A stretch of DNA of 64,000 nt, taken from the NCBI RefSeq assembly GCF_000760115.1, contig NZ_JNAS01000002.1:558001-622000 (forward strand). The letters run 5' to 3'. Origin of the DNA: Prochlorococcus marinus str. SB. Its GTDB lineage: Bacteria > Cyanobacteriota > Cyanobacteriia > PCC-6307 > Cyanobiaceae. Position 1 is the stretch's first letter. Every line of letters begins with the position of its first letter. A program made the translations under genes and the position numbers. Positions 37,607 through 47,234 of this stretch are shown piece by piece. The notes under the pieces were generated by a model. That model was not told where the DNA came from. It searched no databases and saw only the letters and a program-made list of their open reading frames with translations.

Positions 37607-38719
37607 TCATTGAAAATAAGAAATATAATTATTGCCGTTAATTCCAGCCCACCTAATTTTCCTTTTTCTATCAAAAATGATTGATGCGATTTCCATATCG
37701 GTTTTTACATACCTATTTACATAACTAAAAGAACGCTTTTCGATGGTATTTGATAAATTCTTGAATAATTTATCAGCTAAAGATTTATTAAATCTCTCAA
37801 GAATTTGTAATGCATTCTCAAGATTATCTAACTGAGATAATTCAACTATTATTTCAGGTGGTAGCTTTTCTTGAACAGCTAAATAAATAAGAATCTCAAT
37901 TCTTGCATCAGCCAAATGATTATGCGTATGAAAAATACCGCCTGCTAATTTAATTAATTTCCCGTGATAACCAAAAAGAATTACAGTTTTAACTTTTTTT
38001 ATTGCAGCATCAACTAATAATGGTCCTATCCAATTTCCAATTTTGATAATTGGCAAATTAACATTATAACTTTTAGCCAAATTTAACCCATTTTCACCAA
38101 TAACAAATATCACTTCCCCTTCAAAATCATTTTGAATTAACTTTGCTAGATTATTTTTAGCCTCTTCTAATTGATCAGGTGAAGCACTCGAATAAGTCTC
38201 AGCAGAAGTACCAATAATAGATAATCCATCAACAATACCAAATGACTTATTACTAGTTCTTTCTGCTAAAAACAACCCATTTGGGAAAATAATTTCTAAA
38301 TTCAAATTAAAGCCGGCAGGTATACTATCTAACAAATTTTCAAATAAAACTTCTTTGGCAAAATTAGAAATGCATATCTCTGATGTATCTTCTTTTATGC
38401 CTACACCAGATCCTGCAATAATATTTATTGGAATTTTTTGAGCAGGATTACTAAAAGAAATTTTTTCTAAAGAGGCTATTGTCCATATCTCTAAGTTTTG
38501 TGTAATGTCAAGATCTAAGCCTGACTTTGCAAAGGTAATTCCTAATGCATGTGAGTCATCTTTAAGTAAACCAACAGAATGAATTTCAATTTTTATTTCT
38601 TTTTTTTCATTAGGAATTTTTATTAGTTCATAATTCTTAAATGGTAACCCTACTAGTTTATTTAATGCTGACCTAGCAGCTCCAGCAACCCACAAAGGTA
38701 AAGAAAATCCTTTTTTCAA
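37607..38719 (-). CDS. cbiD: Cobalt-precorrin-5B C1-methyltransferase
   Basis: 370 residues from a TTG start. It opens with GFSLPLWVAGAARSALNKL, the usual CbiD start, has the IIAGSGVGI-type glycine motif and a conserved HGKLIKLAGGIFHTHNHLADAR region. It methylates C1 in the anaerobic corrin pathway toward (pseudo)cobalamin, needed for B12-dependent enzymes. It is followed by guaA on the same strand and is divergent from the aminotransferase gene. Confidence 0.93.
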   Translation of the reverse strand: MKKGFSLPLWVAGAARSALNKLVGLPFKNYELIKIPNEKKEIKIEIHSVGLLKDDSHALGITFAKSGLDLDITQNLEIWTIASLEKISFSNPAQKIPINIIAGSGVGIKEDTSEICISNFAKEVLFENLLDSIPAGFNLNLEIIFPNGLFLAERTSNKSFGIVDGLSIIGTSAETYSSASPDQLEEAKNNLAKLIQNDFEGEVIFVIGENGLNLAKSYNVNLPIIKIGNWIGPLLVDAAIKKVKTVILFGYHGKLIKLAGGIFHTHNHLADARIEILIYLAVQEKLPPEIIVELSQLDNLENALQILERFNKSLADKLFKNLSNTIEKRSFSYVNRYVKTDMEIASIIFDRKRKIRWAGINGNNYISYFQ

Positions 38720-38779
38720 ATCAAGTAATTGAAAAATATATAATGAGAACTAATCTAAGAATGACCTATTTAATAAAAA

Positions 38780-39943
38780 GTGGCCATACAACAAAAATTA
38801 TCATTGATGATTCCTGGACCCACACCAGTTCCAGAAAAAGTTTTACAAGCATTAAGTAAGCATCCAATAGGCCATCGTAGTAAAGAATTTCAAGATCTCG
38901 TAGAGAGCACAACTAAAAATTTACAGTGGCTTCATCAAACTCAAAATGATGTTCTAACAATCACTGGTAGTGGGACTGCCGCAATGGAGGCTGGAATAAT
39001 AAATACCTTAAGTAAAGGAGATAAAGTAATTTGTGGAGAAAATGGAAAATTTGGCGAAAGATGGGTAAAAGTTGCAAAAGAATTTGGTCTTGAAGTAATA
39101 AAAATTGTTTCCGAATGGGGCACGCCACTTAATCCAGAAGAATTCAAAAAGGTATTAGAGGCAGATAACCAAAAAGAAATAAAGGCAGTTATTTTGACTC
39201 ATTCTGAAACATCAACAGGTGTAATTAATGATTTGGAAACCATTAGTTCATATATTCGTGCCCACAACACAGCTTTATCAATTGTTGACTGCGTTACAAG
39301 TCTTGGAGCTTGCAATGTACCAGTAGATGAATGGGAATTAGATATCGTTGCTTCAGGATCACAAAAGGGATATATGATACCTCCAGGGCTTAGCTTTATA
39401 GCAATGAGCCAAAAAGCATGGGAAGCTGCAGAAAAATCTAATTTACCAAAATTTTATTTAAATTTAAAATCCTACAGAAAAAGTCTTTTAACTAACAGTA
39501 ATCCATATACCCCAGCAGTTAATTTAGTTTTCGCTTTAGATGAAGCTTTAAAGATGATGAGAGAAGAAGGTTTAGATAATATTTTCCAAAGACACAATAA
39601 ACACAAATTAGCGATGAGCAATGCAGTAAAAGCTTTAAATCTAAAATTATTTGCTGATGAAAAATATTTAAGTCCGTCAATTACTGCGATAAAAACTGAA
39701 GGGATTGATGCTGAAGAATTTAGAAAAACAATAAAGAATAATTTTGATATTTTACTTGCAGGTGGTCAAGATAATCTGAAGGGGAAAATATTCAGAGTTG
39801 GACATTTAGGTTATGTAAACGATAGAGATATTATTACGGTAGTTTCTGCTATGAGTAATACACTTCTCATGCTCGGTAAAATTTCAGCCCAACAAGCTGG
39901 TGAAGCATTAGTTGTGGCTTCTAGATATCTTGAAGAAAATTAA
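38780..39943 (+). CDS. Class V aminotransferase (serine/alanine--glyoxylate type)
   Basis: 387 residues from a GTG start. PLP enzyme; the Schiff-base lysine is expected in ASGSQKGYMIPPG. The start LMIPGPTPVPEKVL and TGSGTAAMEAG are family motifs. Homologs transaminate glyoxylate with serine or alanine, a photorespiratory step. It converges on the 65-residue gene with a 1-base gap. Confidence 0.9.
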   Translation: MAIQQKLSLMIPGPTPVPEKVLQALSKHPIGHRSKEFQDLVESTTKNLQWLHQTQNDVLTITGSGTAAMEAGIINTLSKGDKVICGENGKFGERWVKVAKEFGLEVIKIVSEWGTPLNPEEFKKVLEADNQKEIKAVILTHSETSTGVINDLETISSYIRAHNTALSIVDCVTSLGACNVPVDEWELDIVASGSQKGYMIPPGLSFIAMSQKAWEAAEKSNLPKFYLNLKSYRKSLLTNSNPYTPAVNLVFALDEALKMMREEGLDNIFQRHNKHKLAMSNAVKALNLKLFADEKYLSPSITAIKTEGIDAEEFRKTIKNNFDILLAGGQDNLKGKIFRVGHLGYVNDRDIITVVSAMSNTLLMLGKISAQQAGEALVVASRYLEEN

Positions 39944-39944
39944 T

Positions 39945-40142
39945 TTAAGTACCTGGCTCTTCAACATTTCCGCCTAATTCAACAATCTTTTTTCTAAGAA
40001 CAATTGATTTTTTTTCATCACCATTGGTTTGAGCAATTGCGAGGGCAAACTCTAATTTTTCTAGCTGATGGCCACCCTCAATAAAAGATAATTTTTTCCT
40101 AATACGGTTTTTATTATCTTTGTATGAAATTTGTGAAGACAT
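39945..40142 (-). CDS. Small conserved cyanobacterial protein, 65 residues
   Basis: Start taken at the ATG at 40142 (MSSQISYKDNKNRIRKKLSF); an upstream in-frame ATG would add 15 hydrophobic residues. Basic first half, helical middle (QLEKLEFALAIAQTNGDEKK), acidic end. It looks like a genuine small cyanobacterial protein but its function is not known to me. Confidence 0.65.
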   Translation of the reverse strand: MSSQISYKDNKNRIRKKLSFIEGGHQLEKLEFALAIAQTNGDEKKSIVLRKKIVELGGNVEEPGT

Positions 40143-40276
40143 AAAAATACACGCTTTAAATAATATTATGCCAACAAAAGGGGACATTACGAGAGGAAAT
40201 CAAAAATATTATTTGAATATAAACTTAAGCAGATAATTTTTTTCCTAATATTATGTCCAAACATCACTAAAGTTTT

Positions 40277-40789
40277 ATGCCAAACATAAATCTCATATAC
40301 TACCTTCTTGCTGGCGGCATTTTTGGAGCTTTAGCTCTAAAAACAGGCATCCCTGCAGCTCCTCTTGCAGGTGCCTTGATAGGCGCAAGCATACTTAGCA
40401 TCAGTGGCAAAGTCGATATTGCAGAGTGGCCAATAGGCACAAGAACAATTTTAGAAATCGGCATTGGAACAGTTATTGGTACATCATTAACCAAAGACTC
40501 ATTAATGGATCTTCAAACCTTATGGAGGCCTGCTATTTTAATAACTTTTACTTTAGTTATTACAGGATTAGCAATTGGATTATGGACAAGCAGATTACTT
40601 AAAATCGATGTGATTACAACAATTCTTGGTGCGGCGCCAGGAGGTATTAGCGGTATGAGTCTTGTAGGGTCAGAGTATGGGGTAGGAGCTGCAGTGGCTA
40701 CCCTACACGCAGTTAGGTTGATTACTGTGCTTCTAATCCTTCCTTTAGTTGTCAAATGCTTGAATATATTTGGAGTGATTAAATCTTAA
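40277..40789 (+). CDS. AbrB-type membrane protein (PF05145-like)
   Basis: 170 residues with about five hydrophobic segments and glycine-rich turns (GIPAAPLAGALIG; ILGAAPGGISGM). This corresponds to one half of the duplicated bacterial AbrB/ammonia-monooxygenase-like membrane family, whose role is uncertain. It is not the DNA-binding AbrB regulator despite the shared name. Confidence 0.82.
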   Translation: MPNINLIYYLLAGGIFGALALKTGIPAAPLAGALIGASILSISGKVDIAEWPIGTRTILEIGIGTVIGTSLTKDSLMDLQTLWRPAILITFTLVITGLAIGLWTSRLLKIDVITTILGAAPGGISGMSLVGSEYGVGAAVATLHAVRLITVLLILPLVVKCLNIFGVIKS

Positions 40790-40845
40790 ATTTCTATAGA
40801 CATATTCTTAATAAAAGATATTTTTAAATAGAAAGTAAAATCTTA

Positions 40846-41310
40846 ATGCAAATATTAAAGAAGCAAAAACTAATACCATTAGCGTTGGGTATTTTCGCTC
40901 CTATGACCCTTACTACGCCAAGAGTAAATGCAAGTGCATTTGGAGCGGAAATTTTTTGTACTATGAGAGATGGCGGAAATGACCATGAAAGTAGTTGGGA
41001 AGCAGCTTACACATATATAAAAAAACAAAAGGGAGGATTATTCAAAGTTTCTCCCAAAAATGCAGCAGCGCAAATTACTGAAACAGTTATAAGAGAAAGA
41101 GAAAAATATAGTTATTGCGTTGAATATTTGGATAATCTTCATCCAAATAGAAAATTAATCCGAGATTTAGAAAAAGAAGAAAAAAGAAAAGAAAAAGAAG
41201 CACAAGATAGAGAAAACAAAAGAATAAAATTAGAAAAAGAATTAGAAGAAACTAATAAAGAAATTTCTGAAGAATTTACTGATGAAACACTTGATAGATA
41301 TAGTTATTAA
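40846..41310 (+). CDS. Secreted protein with charged coiled-coil tail
   Basis: 154 residues with a signal peptide (about 1-29, ending RVNASA). A small cysteine-containing domain (EIFCTMRDGGNDHESSWEAAYTYI ... YSYCVEYL) is followed by an extended Lys/Glu coiled coil (about 100-145). I do not recognise a function. It lies 57 bases after the AbrB-like gene. Confidence 0.7.
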   Translation: MQILKKQKLIPLALGIFAPMTLTTPRVNASAFGAEIFCTMRDGGNDHESSWEAAYTYIKKQKGGLFKVSPKNAAAQITETVIREREKYSYCVEYLDNLHPNRKLIRDLEKEEKRKEKEAQDRENKRIKLEKELEETNKEISEEFTDETLDRYSY

Positions 41311-41475
41311 TTCAGTTTTTAGAAAGATAATAATTTTTTTCGAAATTTACTAAATACTATTTTGTATCTAAACACACTAAAACAAATTTTTACTAGCAAA
41401 TTTATACTAAAAAGGGTAAGTAATTATTGACTTTTAATATATTCAAGCCATGATTTATTTAACTAAATATTCTGA

Positions 41476-41877
41476 ATGCATATTAATGATGCGGTGTTTT
41501 TAGAGGACTTATGTCCTAAGTTCAGATTGAGACAATGGCGAAAATCTATTCATAAGTTTACTGGAAAAAGTTGTATATATTGCGGAAAACCATCTGAATC
41601 TATTGACCATGTAATACCACAAAGCCAAGGAGGATTAAGTACAACAGAAAACTGTGTGCCTGCATGTCTCTCATGTAATGGAGATAAATCAGATGAAAAT
41701 GCTTTGTATTGGTATAGAAGGCAAAAATTTTATGATCCCCGAAGAGCAATGGCTATAAGAGCTTGGTTAGAAGGGGATTTAAGATTAGCTATTAGATTAC
41801 TACAATGGGCCAATCCAAATTTTAAGGTAAAAAATAAAGATTACATAAAAGATGATTCAGAATATAAAGCGGCTTGA
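41476..41877 (+). CDS. HNH endonuclease domain protein
   Basis: 133 residues. The zinc/HNH core is clear: C33-x2-C36, the catalytic DH (D44-H45) in SIDHVIPQSQGG, and C64-x2-C67-N68 in ACLSCNGDKSD. A C-terminal Trp/Arg-rich helical extension (RRQKFYDPRRAMAIRAWLEGDLR) follows. Standalone HNH proteins of this kind occur across cyanobacteria; there is no intron or homing context here. Confidence 0.85.
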   Translation: MHINDAVFLEDLCPKFRLRQWRKSIHKFTGKSCIYCGKPSESIDHVIPQSQGGLSTTENCVPACLSCNGDKSDENALYWYRRQKFYDPRRAMAIRAWLEGDLRLAIRLLQWANPNFKVKNKDYIKDDSEYKAA

Positions 41878-42111
41878 TTACCAAACATTACATATTTTTC
41901 TAGAGTTATAAGTCTCACATATACTTTCAAGTTCTTTTGGCGATTCTGGGAATATTAAAATTGTCGAAATTGAAATAAGAAAGACAAATAACTTTTGGTA
42001 GAATTTAAAATTAACTAAACTTACTTCTTTCTCTACAAGAAGGGGGGCACTTTTGCTAATACAGAAAGTTTTTGATTTTAATTCGGGTTCAAAAGCTGTC
42101 TTCATTATCAA
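41878..42111 (-). CDS. Small membrane-associated protein, 77 residues
   Basis: A polar N-terminus, one hydrophobic segment (about 41-55, LFVFLISISTILIF), then a lumen/periplasm-type tail with two cysteines ending ICNVW. That layout of a helix followed by Cys-pair tail suggests a small exported or anchored protein. It abuts the HNH gene end-to-end. An alternative start is the second ATG, two codons in. Confidence 0.5.
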   Translation of the reverse strand: MIMKTAFEPELKSKTFCISKSAPLLVEKEVSLVNFKFYQKLFVFLISISTILIFPESPKELESICETYNSRKICNVW

Positions 42112-42140
42112 TTAATACATATGTACTACCTTAACCCAAC

Positions 42141-43019
42141 ATGAAGAAACCTGCAAGTTTACTCGGAAATAAAAAAAAATTTTTAATCTTGGGATGTGGT
42201 TTCAGCGGTAGTTTTTTTGCAAAAACTATTAGAAAATTAGGTTGCACTGTTTTAACAAGCTCAAGATCTGCAAGCAAAGATCCATATAGTTTTATTTTCA
42301 ACAGTGAAAACGGTATGGTTCCTAATGAAGAAATTTTTAATGGAGTCACGCATATTCTTAGTTGCATACCTCCTGACAAAAATGGTAATGATCCTGTACT
42401 AGAGAGCCTTAAAAGTAAACTACAAGATTTGCCCCTTGAATGGGTTGGATATTTATCTACCACAGGAGTATATGGAAACACTGAAGGTGGTTGGGTTTCT
42501 GAAATAGATCAGCCTAATCCTTTTCAAAAAAGAAGTCATAACAGATTAAATTGCGAAAAAAAATGGATTGAATCTAGTTTGCCCGTGCAAATTTTTAGAT
42601 TACCTGGTATCTATGGACCAGGAAGATCCACCTTTGAAGCAATCAAAAATCAAAAAATTCGAGTTATCTTAAAAAAAGCTCAAGTTTTTTCAAGAGTTCA
42701 TGTTGCTGATATTACACATGCGATTATTTTTTTATTACAAAATAAAGATAGTTTAAAGTTTCACCAAATCATAAATATTGCAGATGATGAACCCTGTTCT
42801 CAAATAGAAGTTATTCAATATTGCTACGATTTACTCGGTTTAACAATGCCAAAGCCAATATTATTTGAGGACGCAAAAGATGCATTATCGCCTATTGCTC
42901 AATCTTTTTGGATGGAAAATAGAAGAGTTTCAAACAAACTTTTATGCGAAACACTCGGATATAAACTAATTTATAAAAACTATAAATTAGGCTTAAAAAA
43001 TTGCTATCTGAACAGTTAA
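42141..43019 (+). CDS. NAD(P)-dependent epimerase/SDR-like protein (YeeZ type)
   Basis: 292 residues. A Rossmann fold with FLILGCGFSGSFFAK (about 14-28), GYLSTTGVYGN with the SDR-like Ser/Thr and Tyr, and FRLPGIYGPGRS. The family acts on nucleotide sugars or related substrates; the substrate is not deducible. Close upstream of pdxA (21-base gap). Confidence 0.85.
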   Translation: MKKPASLLGNKKKFLILGCGFSGSFFAKTIRKLGCTVLTSSRSASKDPYSFIFNSENGMVPNEEIFNGVTHILSCIPPDKNGNDPVLESLKSKLQDLPLEWVGYLSTTGVYGNTEGGWVSEIDQPNPFQKRSHNRLNCEKKWIESSLPVQIFRLPGIYGPGRSTFEAIKNQKIRVILKKAQVFSRVHVADITHAIIFLLQNKDSLKFHQIINIADDEPCSQIEVIQYCYDLLGLTMPKPILFEDAKDALSPIAQSFWMENRRVSNKLLCETLGYKLIYKNYKLGLKNCYLNS

Positions 43020-43040
43020 AAAAATAAATTAAAAATTTTT

Positions 43041-44075
43041 ATGAATTTTCAAAAAACAGATAAAATATTGAAGGTTGTATTAAGCGTTGGAGATGAGTCA
43101 GGTATTGGACCTGAAATAATTTTAAAAGCACTTTATTCTAATCAGATACCAAAAAATATTGATTTTATATTAGTCGGATCAAAAAAAAATCTACAAAATA
43201 CATACGAATATCTTAAATCATTAGGATTAGAAAACCTTGCAAATCCAAGAAATTTAAAGATACATGATCTCGAAATTTCTTCATTAGATAATGATTCTAA
43301 ATCAAGTTACGGTGATTCAAGTTTCCAATATTTAACGAAAGCAATAGAAATTGTAAAACAATATCCTAATTCAGCACTTGTAACAGGACCAATTTGCAAG
43401 AAATCTTGGTCTCTAGCAGGTCATTACTTCTCTGGTCAAACTGAAGTATTAGCAAAAGCATGTGGAGTAAAAAACGTTGGAATGTTATTTACAGCAAAAT
43501 CACCAATTACGGGTTGGAGATTTAATACTTTACTAGCTACAACCCACATATCCCTTTCTGAGGTTCCCAGGAAATTAACTACAGAATTAATCCACTCTAA
43601 ATTGGATCTTTTCAAAAATTTTTGTAATACCTATACTGATAAACCTACTTTAAAAGTCGCAGGATTAAACCCTCATGCCGGCGAAGAAGGTCTTTTAGGT
43701 CATGAAGAAAAGGATTGGCTGAATGATGCATTAACTATGTGGAATGAGAAGAATAAAGATATTAGATTATTTGGCCCTTTATCACCAGATAGTTGCTGGA
43801 ATTCTTCGGTAAAAGCATGGAATGACAAAGATGCTGAAAAACATGATGGCATTCTTGCTATGTATCATGATCAAGGTTTAATACCAATGAAAGTTATAGC
43901 TCTTAATTACTCCGTAAATACCACAATCGGTTTACCTTTTATAAGAACATCTCCAGATCATGGAACGGGATTTGATATTGCTGGCAAAGGAATTGCTCAA
44001 TCTCAAAGCATGATTGAGGCTATTAAGGCTGCGGTAGAGATGACTAACAATTCAAGACTGCTTAACACGCATTAA
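43041..44075 (+). CDS. pdxA: 4-hydroxythreonine-4-phosphate dehydrogenase
   Basis: 344 residues. Family motifs: GDESGIGPEIILKAL at the start, ALVTGPICKKSW, GLNPHAGEEGLLGHEE and MYHDQGLIPMKV (metal-binding histidines), and TSPDHGTGFDIAG. It makes the precursor of pyridoxal phosphate in the DXP-dependent route. Its last 24 bases overlap the convergent accB gene. Confidence 0.95.
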   Translation: MNFQKTDKILKVVLSVGDESGIGPEIILKALYSNQIPKNIDFILVGSKKNLQNTYEYLKSLGLENLANPRNLKIHDLEISSLDNDSKSSYGDSSFQYLTKAIEIVKQYPNSALVTGPICKKSWSLAGHYFSGQTEVLAKACGVKNVGMLFTAKSPITGWRFNTLLATTHISLSEVPRKLTTELIHSKLDLFKNFCNTYTDKPTLKVAGLNPHAGEEGLLGHEEKDWLNDALTMWNEKNKDIRLFGPLSPDSCWNSSVKAWNDKDAEKHDGILAMYHDQGLIPMKVIALNYSVNTTIGLPFIRTSPDHGTGFDIAGKGIAQSQSMIEAIKAAVEMTNNSRLLNTH

Positions 44076-44558
44076 AACTTGACCAAATTCAACTGGAGTT
44101 CCATTTTCAACGAGAATCTCTACAATTTCAGCGTTAAATTCAGATTCAATTTCATTCATTAACTTCATTGCTTCCAAAATACAAATAGTTTGACCGACCT
44201 TAACGTTATTTCCTACTTCTACAAATGGCTCCTCGCCAGGCGCTGCAGCCCTATAAAATGTACCAACCATAGGAGAAGTAATTTCAGTTAGGTCAGAACG
44301 TCCTGGGGGTGCCACCTGAGGTTCTTCAGGCTCATTAACAACAGGGATGTTATCATTAATATTTTTTTGATTAGCAATTGTCTGATTATCAAATGAAGTA
44401 TTAGAAACTAAATTATTAGTAACTTGATTCTGATCAAATACATTCCTTTTTATTTCGAGTTTAAAATCTTCTCCCTCTAGCGAGAACTCTTGTATATCAC
44501 TTGTAGAGATTTTCTCAATTAAGCGATCTAAATCATCATGATCTAATTTCATAGCCAT
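44052..44558 (-). CDS. accB: Biotin carboxyl carrier protein of acetyl-CoA carboxylase
   Basis: 168 residues. An N-terminal domain, a linker rich in Asn, Pro and Glu, and a biotinyl domain with the biotin lysine in LEAMKLMNEIESE. It carries CO2 between AccC and the carboxyltransferase. The start ATG shares one base with the efp stop (TAATG), so the pair is translationally coupled. Confidence 0.96.
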   Translation of the reverse strand: MAMKLDHDDLDRLIEKISTSDIQEFSLEGEDFKLEIKRNVFDQNQVTNNLVSNTSFDNQTIANQKNINDNIPVVNEPEEPQVAPPGRSDLTEITSPMVGTFYRAAAPGEEPFVEVGNNVKVGQTICILEAMKLMNEIESEFNAEIVEILVENGTPVEFGQVLMRVKQS

Positions 44559-45118
44559 TAATTTTCACGTCCAAGATAAGTGTCATTTCGAGTATCAACT
44601 TTAATCATTTCTCCCACAGAAATAAATAAAGGAACCATAACTTGAGCACCTGTTTCTAGAATAGCTGGTTTCGTGCCCCCACTAGCAGTATCACCTTTAA
44701 CTCCTGGATCAGTCTCTGTAACTTTCAAAGTTATAGATATTGGAAGTTCTACTTCTAAAACTTTACCATTATGGAAAATTACATTAACCTCCATTCCCTC
44801 TTTCAAATACTTTGCGCCTTTACCGATTTGTTCAGAGGTGAGTCTTGTCTCTTCAAAACTTGTCATGTCCATAAAAACATAATCTCCAGACTCCACATAA
44901 GTATGCTGCAGGTTAGACTTCTCAAGGATAGCCTGCTGTACTGATTCTCCGGCTCGAAAAGTTTTTTCAACAACGTTGCCGCTTTGAACTGATTTTAATT
45001 TTGTTCGTACGAAAGCAGAACCCTTACCAGGCTTGACATGTAGAAATTCTACAACACGCCAAACTTGTCCATCCAATTCGATGGTAGTACCTGTGCGAAA
45101 ATCGTTACTGGAAATCAT
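44558..45118 (-). CDS. efp: Elongation factor P
   Basis: 186 residues from the ATG at 45118; seven upstream codons in frame are not part of the family. It eases peptide bonds at polyproline stretches. KOW-like N-terminal domain ([19 protein letters not shown], tip Lys) followed by two OB-like domains, ending [18 protein letters not shown]. Confidence 0.96.
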   Translation of the reverse strand: MISSNDFRTGTTIELDGQVWRVVEFLHVKPGKGSAFVRTKLKSVQSGNVVEKTFRAGESVQQAILEKSNLQHTYVESGDYVFMDMTSFEETRLTSEQIGKGAKYLKEGMEVNVIFHNGKVLEVELPISITLKVTETDPGVKGDTASGGTKPAILETGAQVMVPLFISVGEMIKVDTRNDTYLGREN

Positions 45119-45163
45119 TCCTGTATTTACATCCCCCAAGGATCATAAACCTGCAAGAGTGCT

Positions 45164-46255
45164 ATGCAAAAATTCTTATCAAATCAGAACAAACTTTTCT
45201 TAATTCTATCTATTGTAATTTTACAGGTTTTTCTTTTAAAACCTATTCAAGTATTAGCTGATTTACCTACTGGAAATGCAGTAAAAGACCCTAATGCAAT
45301 CCTCAGAAACGCACTCCCTATCAAGCAAGTTGAGTTACAAGAAATTCAACACAAATTGGAAGAAACTAGTGACCTTGTAAGAGGAGGAAGATGGCCCGCT
45401 CTTACGAAAACTGTTACAAAATGTCAATCTTTGCTAAAAAAATACCAAAGTAAAATTATTCAAGAATTGCCAAAAGATAAAAAGAAGATTGCTGACAAAA
45501 CATTTTTAGAACTCAAAGAAAATTTTGATAACCTTCAAGATTACTCTAAATCTAAGGATAAATACTCTTTTATAGCGACTCGAAGAAATGCTTTAGATAA
45601 AATAGGTGGATTAGAAGAATATTTTCTACCAAAAGAATTTCCATACTCTATTCCCCAGGAATTTGATAATTTACCGAGATTACTGGGCAGAGCAAAAGTT
45701 AATATAAAAACCTCCAAAGGAGATATGCAAGCAATTGTGGATGGATTTAACGCCCCACTTACAGCAGGAGCATTTATAGATTTATCCTCAAAAAACTTCT
45801 ACAAAGATTTACCGATTAACAGAGCAGAAGAATTTTTTGTACTGCAAACAGGTGATCCAATTGGTGATGATATTGGTTACATAGATCCTAAAACAAACTC
45901 AGAACGTCACGTTCCCTTAGAAATAAGAATTCCTGATGAACAAGATACTTTTTACAATCAAACTTTTGAAGATTTAGGTCTTTATACAGAGACTCCAACA
46001 TTACCTTTTGCAACACTTGGAACTCTAGGATGGTCCCATTCTAATGCCGCAGTTGATGATGGGTCATCGCAGTTTTTCTTCTTTTTATATGAAGCAGAAT
46101 TAAATCCAGCGGGTCGCAATTTAATTGACGGGAGGAATGCTGCCTTTGGTTACGTTGTAGATGGATTTGATATATTAGAAGACCTTACTAAAGATGACAC
46201 AATAATTTCAATTGATGTTTTAGAAGGGATTGAAAACCTCAAATTAAATGCATAA
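45164..46255 (+). CDS. Lumenal cyclophilin-type peptidyl-prolyl isomerase
   Basis: 363 residues with a signal peptide (about 1-33, ending VLA-DLPT). An N-terminal helical region (about 50-150) is followed by a cyclophilin domain (about 180-363) with SSQFFFFLYEAELNP and RNAAFGYVVDG. The layout matches cyanobacterial relatives of plant TLP40, a thylakoid-lumen isomerase. It ends 8 bases inside thiL. Confidence 0.85.
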   Translation: MQKFLSNQNKLFLILSIVILQVFLLKPIQVLADLPTGNAVKDPNAILRNALPIKQVELQEIQHKLEETSDLVRGGRWPALTKTVTKCQSLLKKYQSKIIQELPKDKKKIADKTFLELKENFDNLQDYSKSKDKYSFIATRRNALDKIGGLEEYFLPKEFPYSIPQEFDNLPRLLGRAKVNIKTSKGDMQAIVDGFNAPLTAGAFIDLSSKNFYKDLPINRAEEFFVLQTGDPIGDDIGYIDPKTNSERHVPLEIRIPDEQDTFYNQTFEDLGLYTETPTLPFATLGTLGWSHSNAAVDDGSSQFFFFLYEAELNPAGRNLIDGRNAAFGYVVDGFDILEDLTKDDTIISIDVLEGIENLKLNA

Positions 46256-47234
46256 AGAAATATTAGAAGATATAGGGGAAAAAGAATTAATAAATAGGCT
46301 TGGAAAATTTATGCCTAAAAATCAAGCTTCAGATGATTGCGCTTTAATCAAAACTAAAAATGAAAATTTACTTGTTAATACTGATTCTTTAGTGGAAAAT
46401 GTCCATTTCAATGATATTAGTATTTGTCCTCAAGACCTTGGGTGGAAAGCAGTTGTAAGCAACATCTCTGACTTATTATCTAGTGGAAGCAAGAAAACTA
46501 TTGGTATTACAATAAGCCTAGTTCTACCTGTTAGAACTGAGTGGATTTGGGTTGAAGAAGTATACAAAGGAATAAATAAAGCATTAAAAGAATATGGCGG
46601 ATTGATTCTAGGGGGAGATTGCTCAAAGGGGAATGAAAAAATAATTTCAATTACGGCCTTTGGAATTCAAGGCGAGCTTGAATTAAGAAGAAACGCATGT
46701 AAACCAGGAGATATAATTTTTACTACAGGAATTCACGGTCTTAGCAAACTGGGATTTTTGATACAAAATAAAATTAATTTCGATAATGAATTTTCTCTTA
46801 ATGAAAGATTAATCCTTAAGTCTATTGAACATTTTTGTCGCCCTAAAGTTTACCCAAATTTTCTAAATAATCTCCTCAAAACTCGCTCGAATAAAAATAT
46901 AAGGAGAATAGGATGTACTGATAGCAGTGATGGCCTATTTCAAGCCTTAAAAGATTTAACAATAGCTAGCAACTGCAAAGCGATCATAAACTATGAAAAA
47001 ATACCTAAAGATAAGGATTGGCCTAAAGGAGATAAATGGGACGAATACTATTTTTTTGGAGGAGAAGATTATGAATTAGTTTTCTCATTGCCCAAAGAAT
47101 GGGCAGAAAATTTATCTAAACTTGATAAAGATATTAACGAGATTGGTTTTTTTACTGATGGTGAACCATCAATAGAATTTAAAGATAATAAAAAAAACAA
47201 ATTATTTAATAACACGCCTTTCAAACACTTTTAA
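46248..47234 (+). CDS. thiL: Thiamine-monophosphate kinase
   Basis: 328 residues. It phosphorylates thiamine phosphate to the active diphosphate. Family motifs: DDCALI near residue 28, NTDSLVENVHF, LILGGDCSKG, and GGEDYELVFSLP late. Its start overlaps the end of the cyclophilin gene by 8 bases, implying coupling. Confidence 0.95.
   Translation: MHKEILEDIGEKELINRLGKFMPKNQASDDCALIKTKNENLLVNTDSLVENVHFNDISICPQDLGWKAVVSNISDLLSSGSKKTIGITISLVLPVRTEWIWVEEVYKGINKALKEYGGLILGGDCSKGNEKIISITAFGIQGELELRRNACKPGDIIFTTGIHGLSKLGFLIQNKINFDNEFSLNERLILKSIEHFCRPKVYPNFLNNLLKTRSNKNIRRIGCTDSSDGLFQALKDLTIASNCKAIINYEKIPKDKDWPKGDKWDEYYFFGGEDYELVFSLPKEWAENLSKLDKDINEIGFFTDGEPSIEFKDNKKNKLFNNTPFKHF

Noticed and set aside
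41476-41877. Homing endonuclease or mobile intron protein
   Set aside because: The HNH protein is not inside an intron or split gene and lies between ordinary genes.
42131-42481. A 116-residue minus-strand frame opposite the epimerase gene
   Set aside because: It lies wholly inside a well-supported gene on the other strand and has no recognisable protein features.
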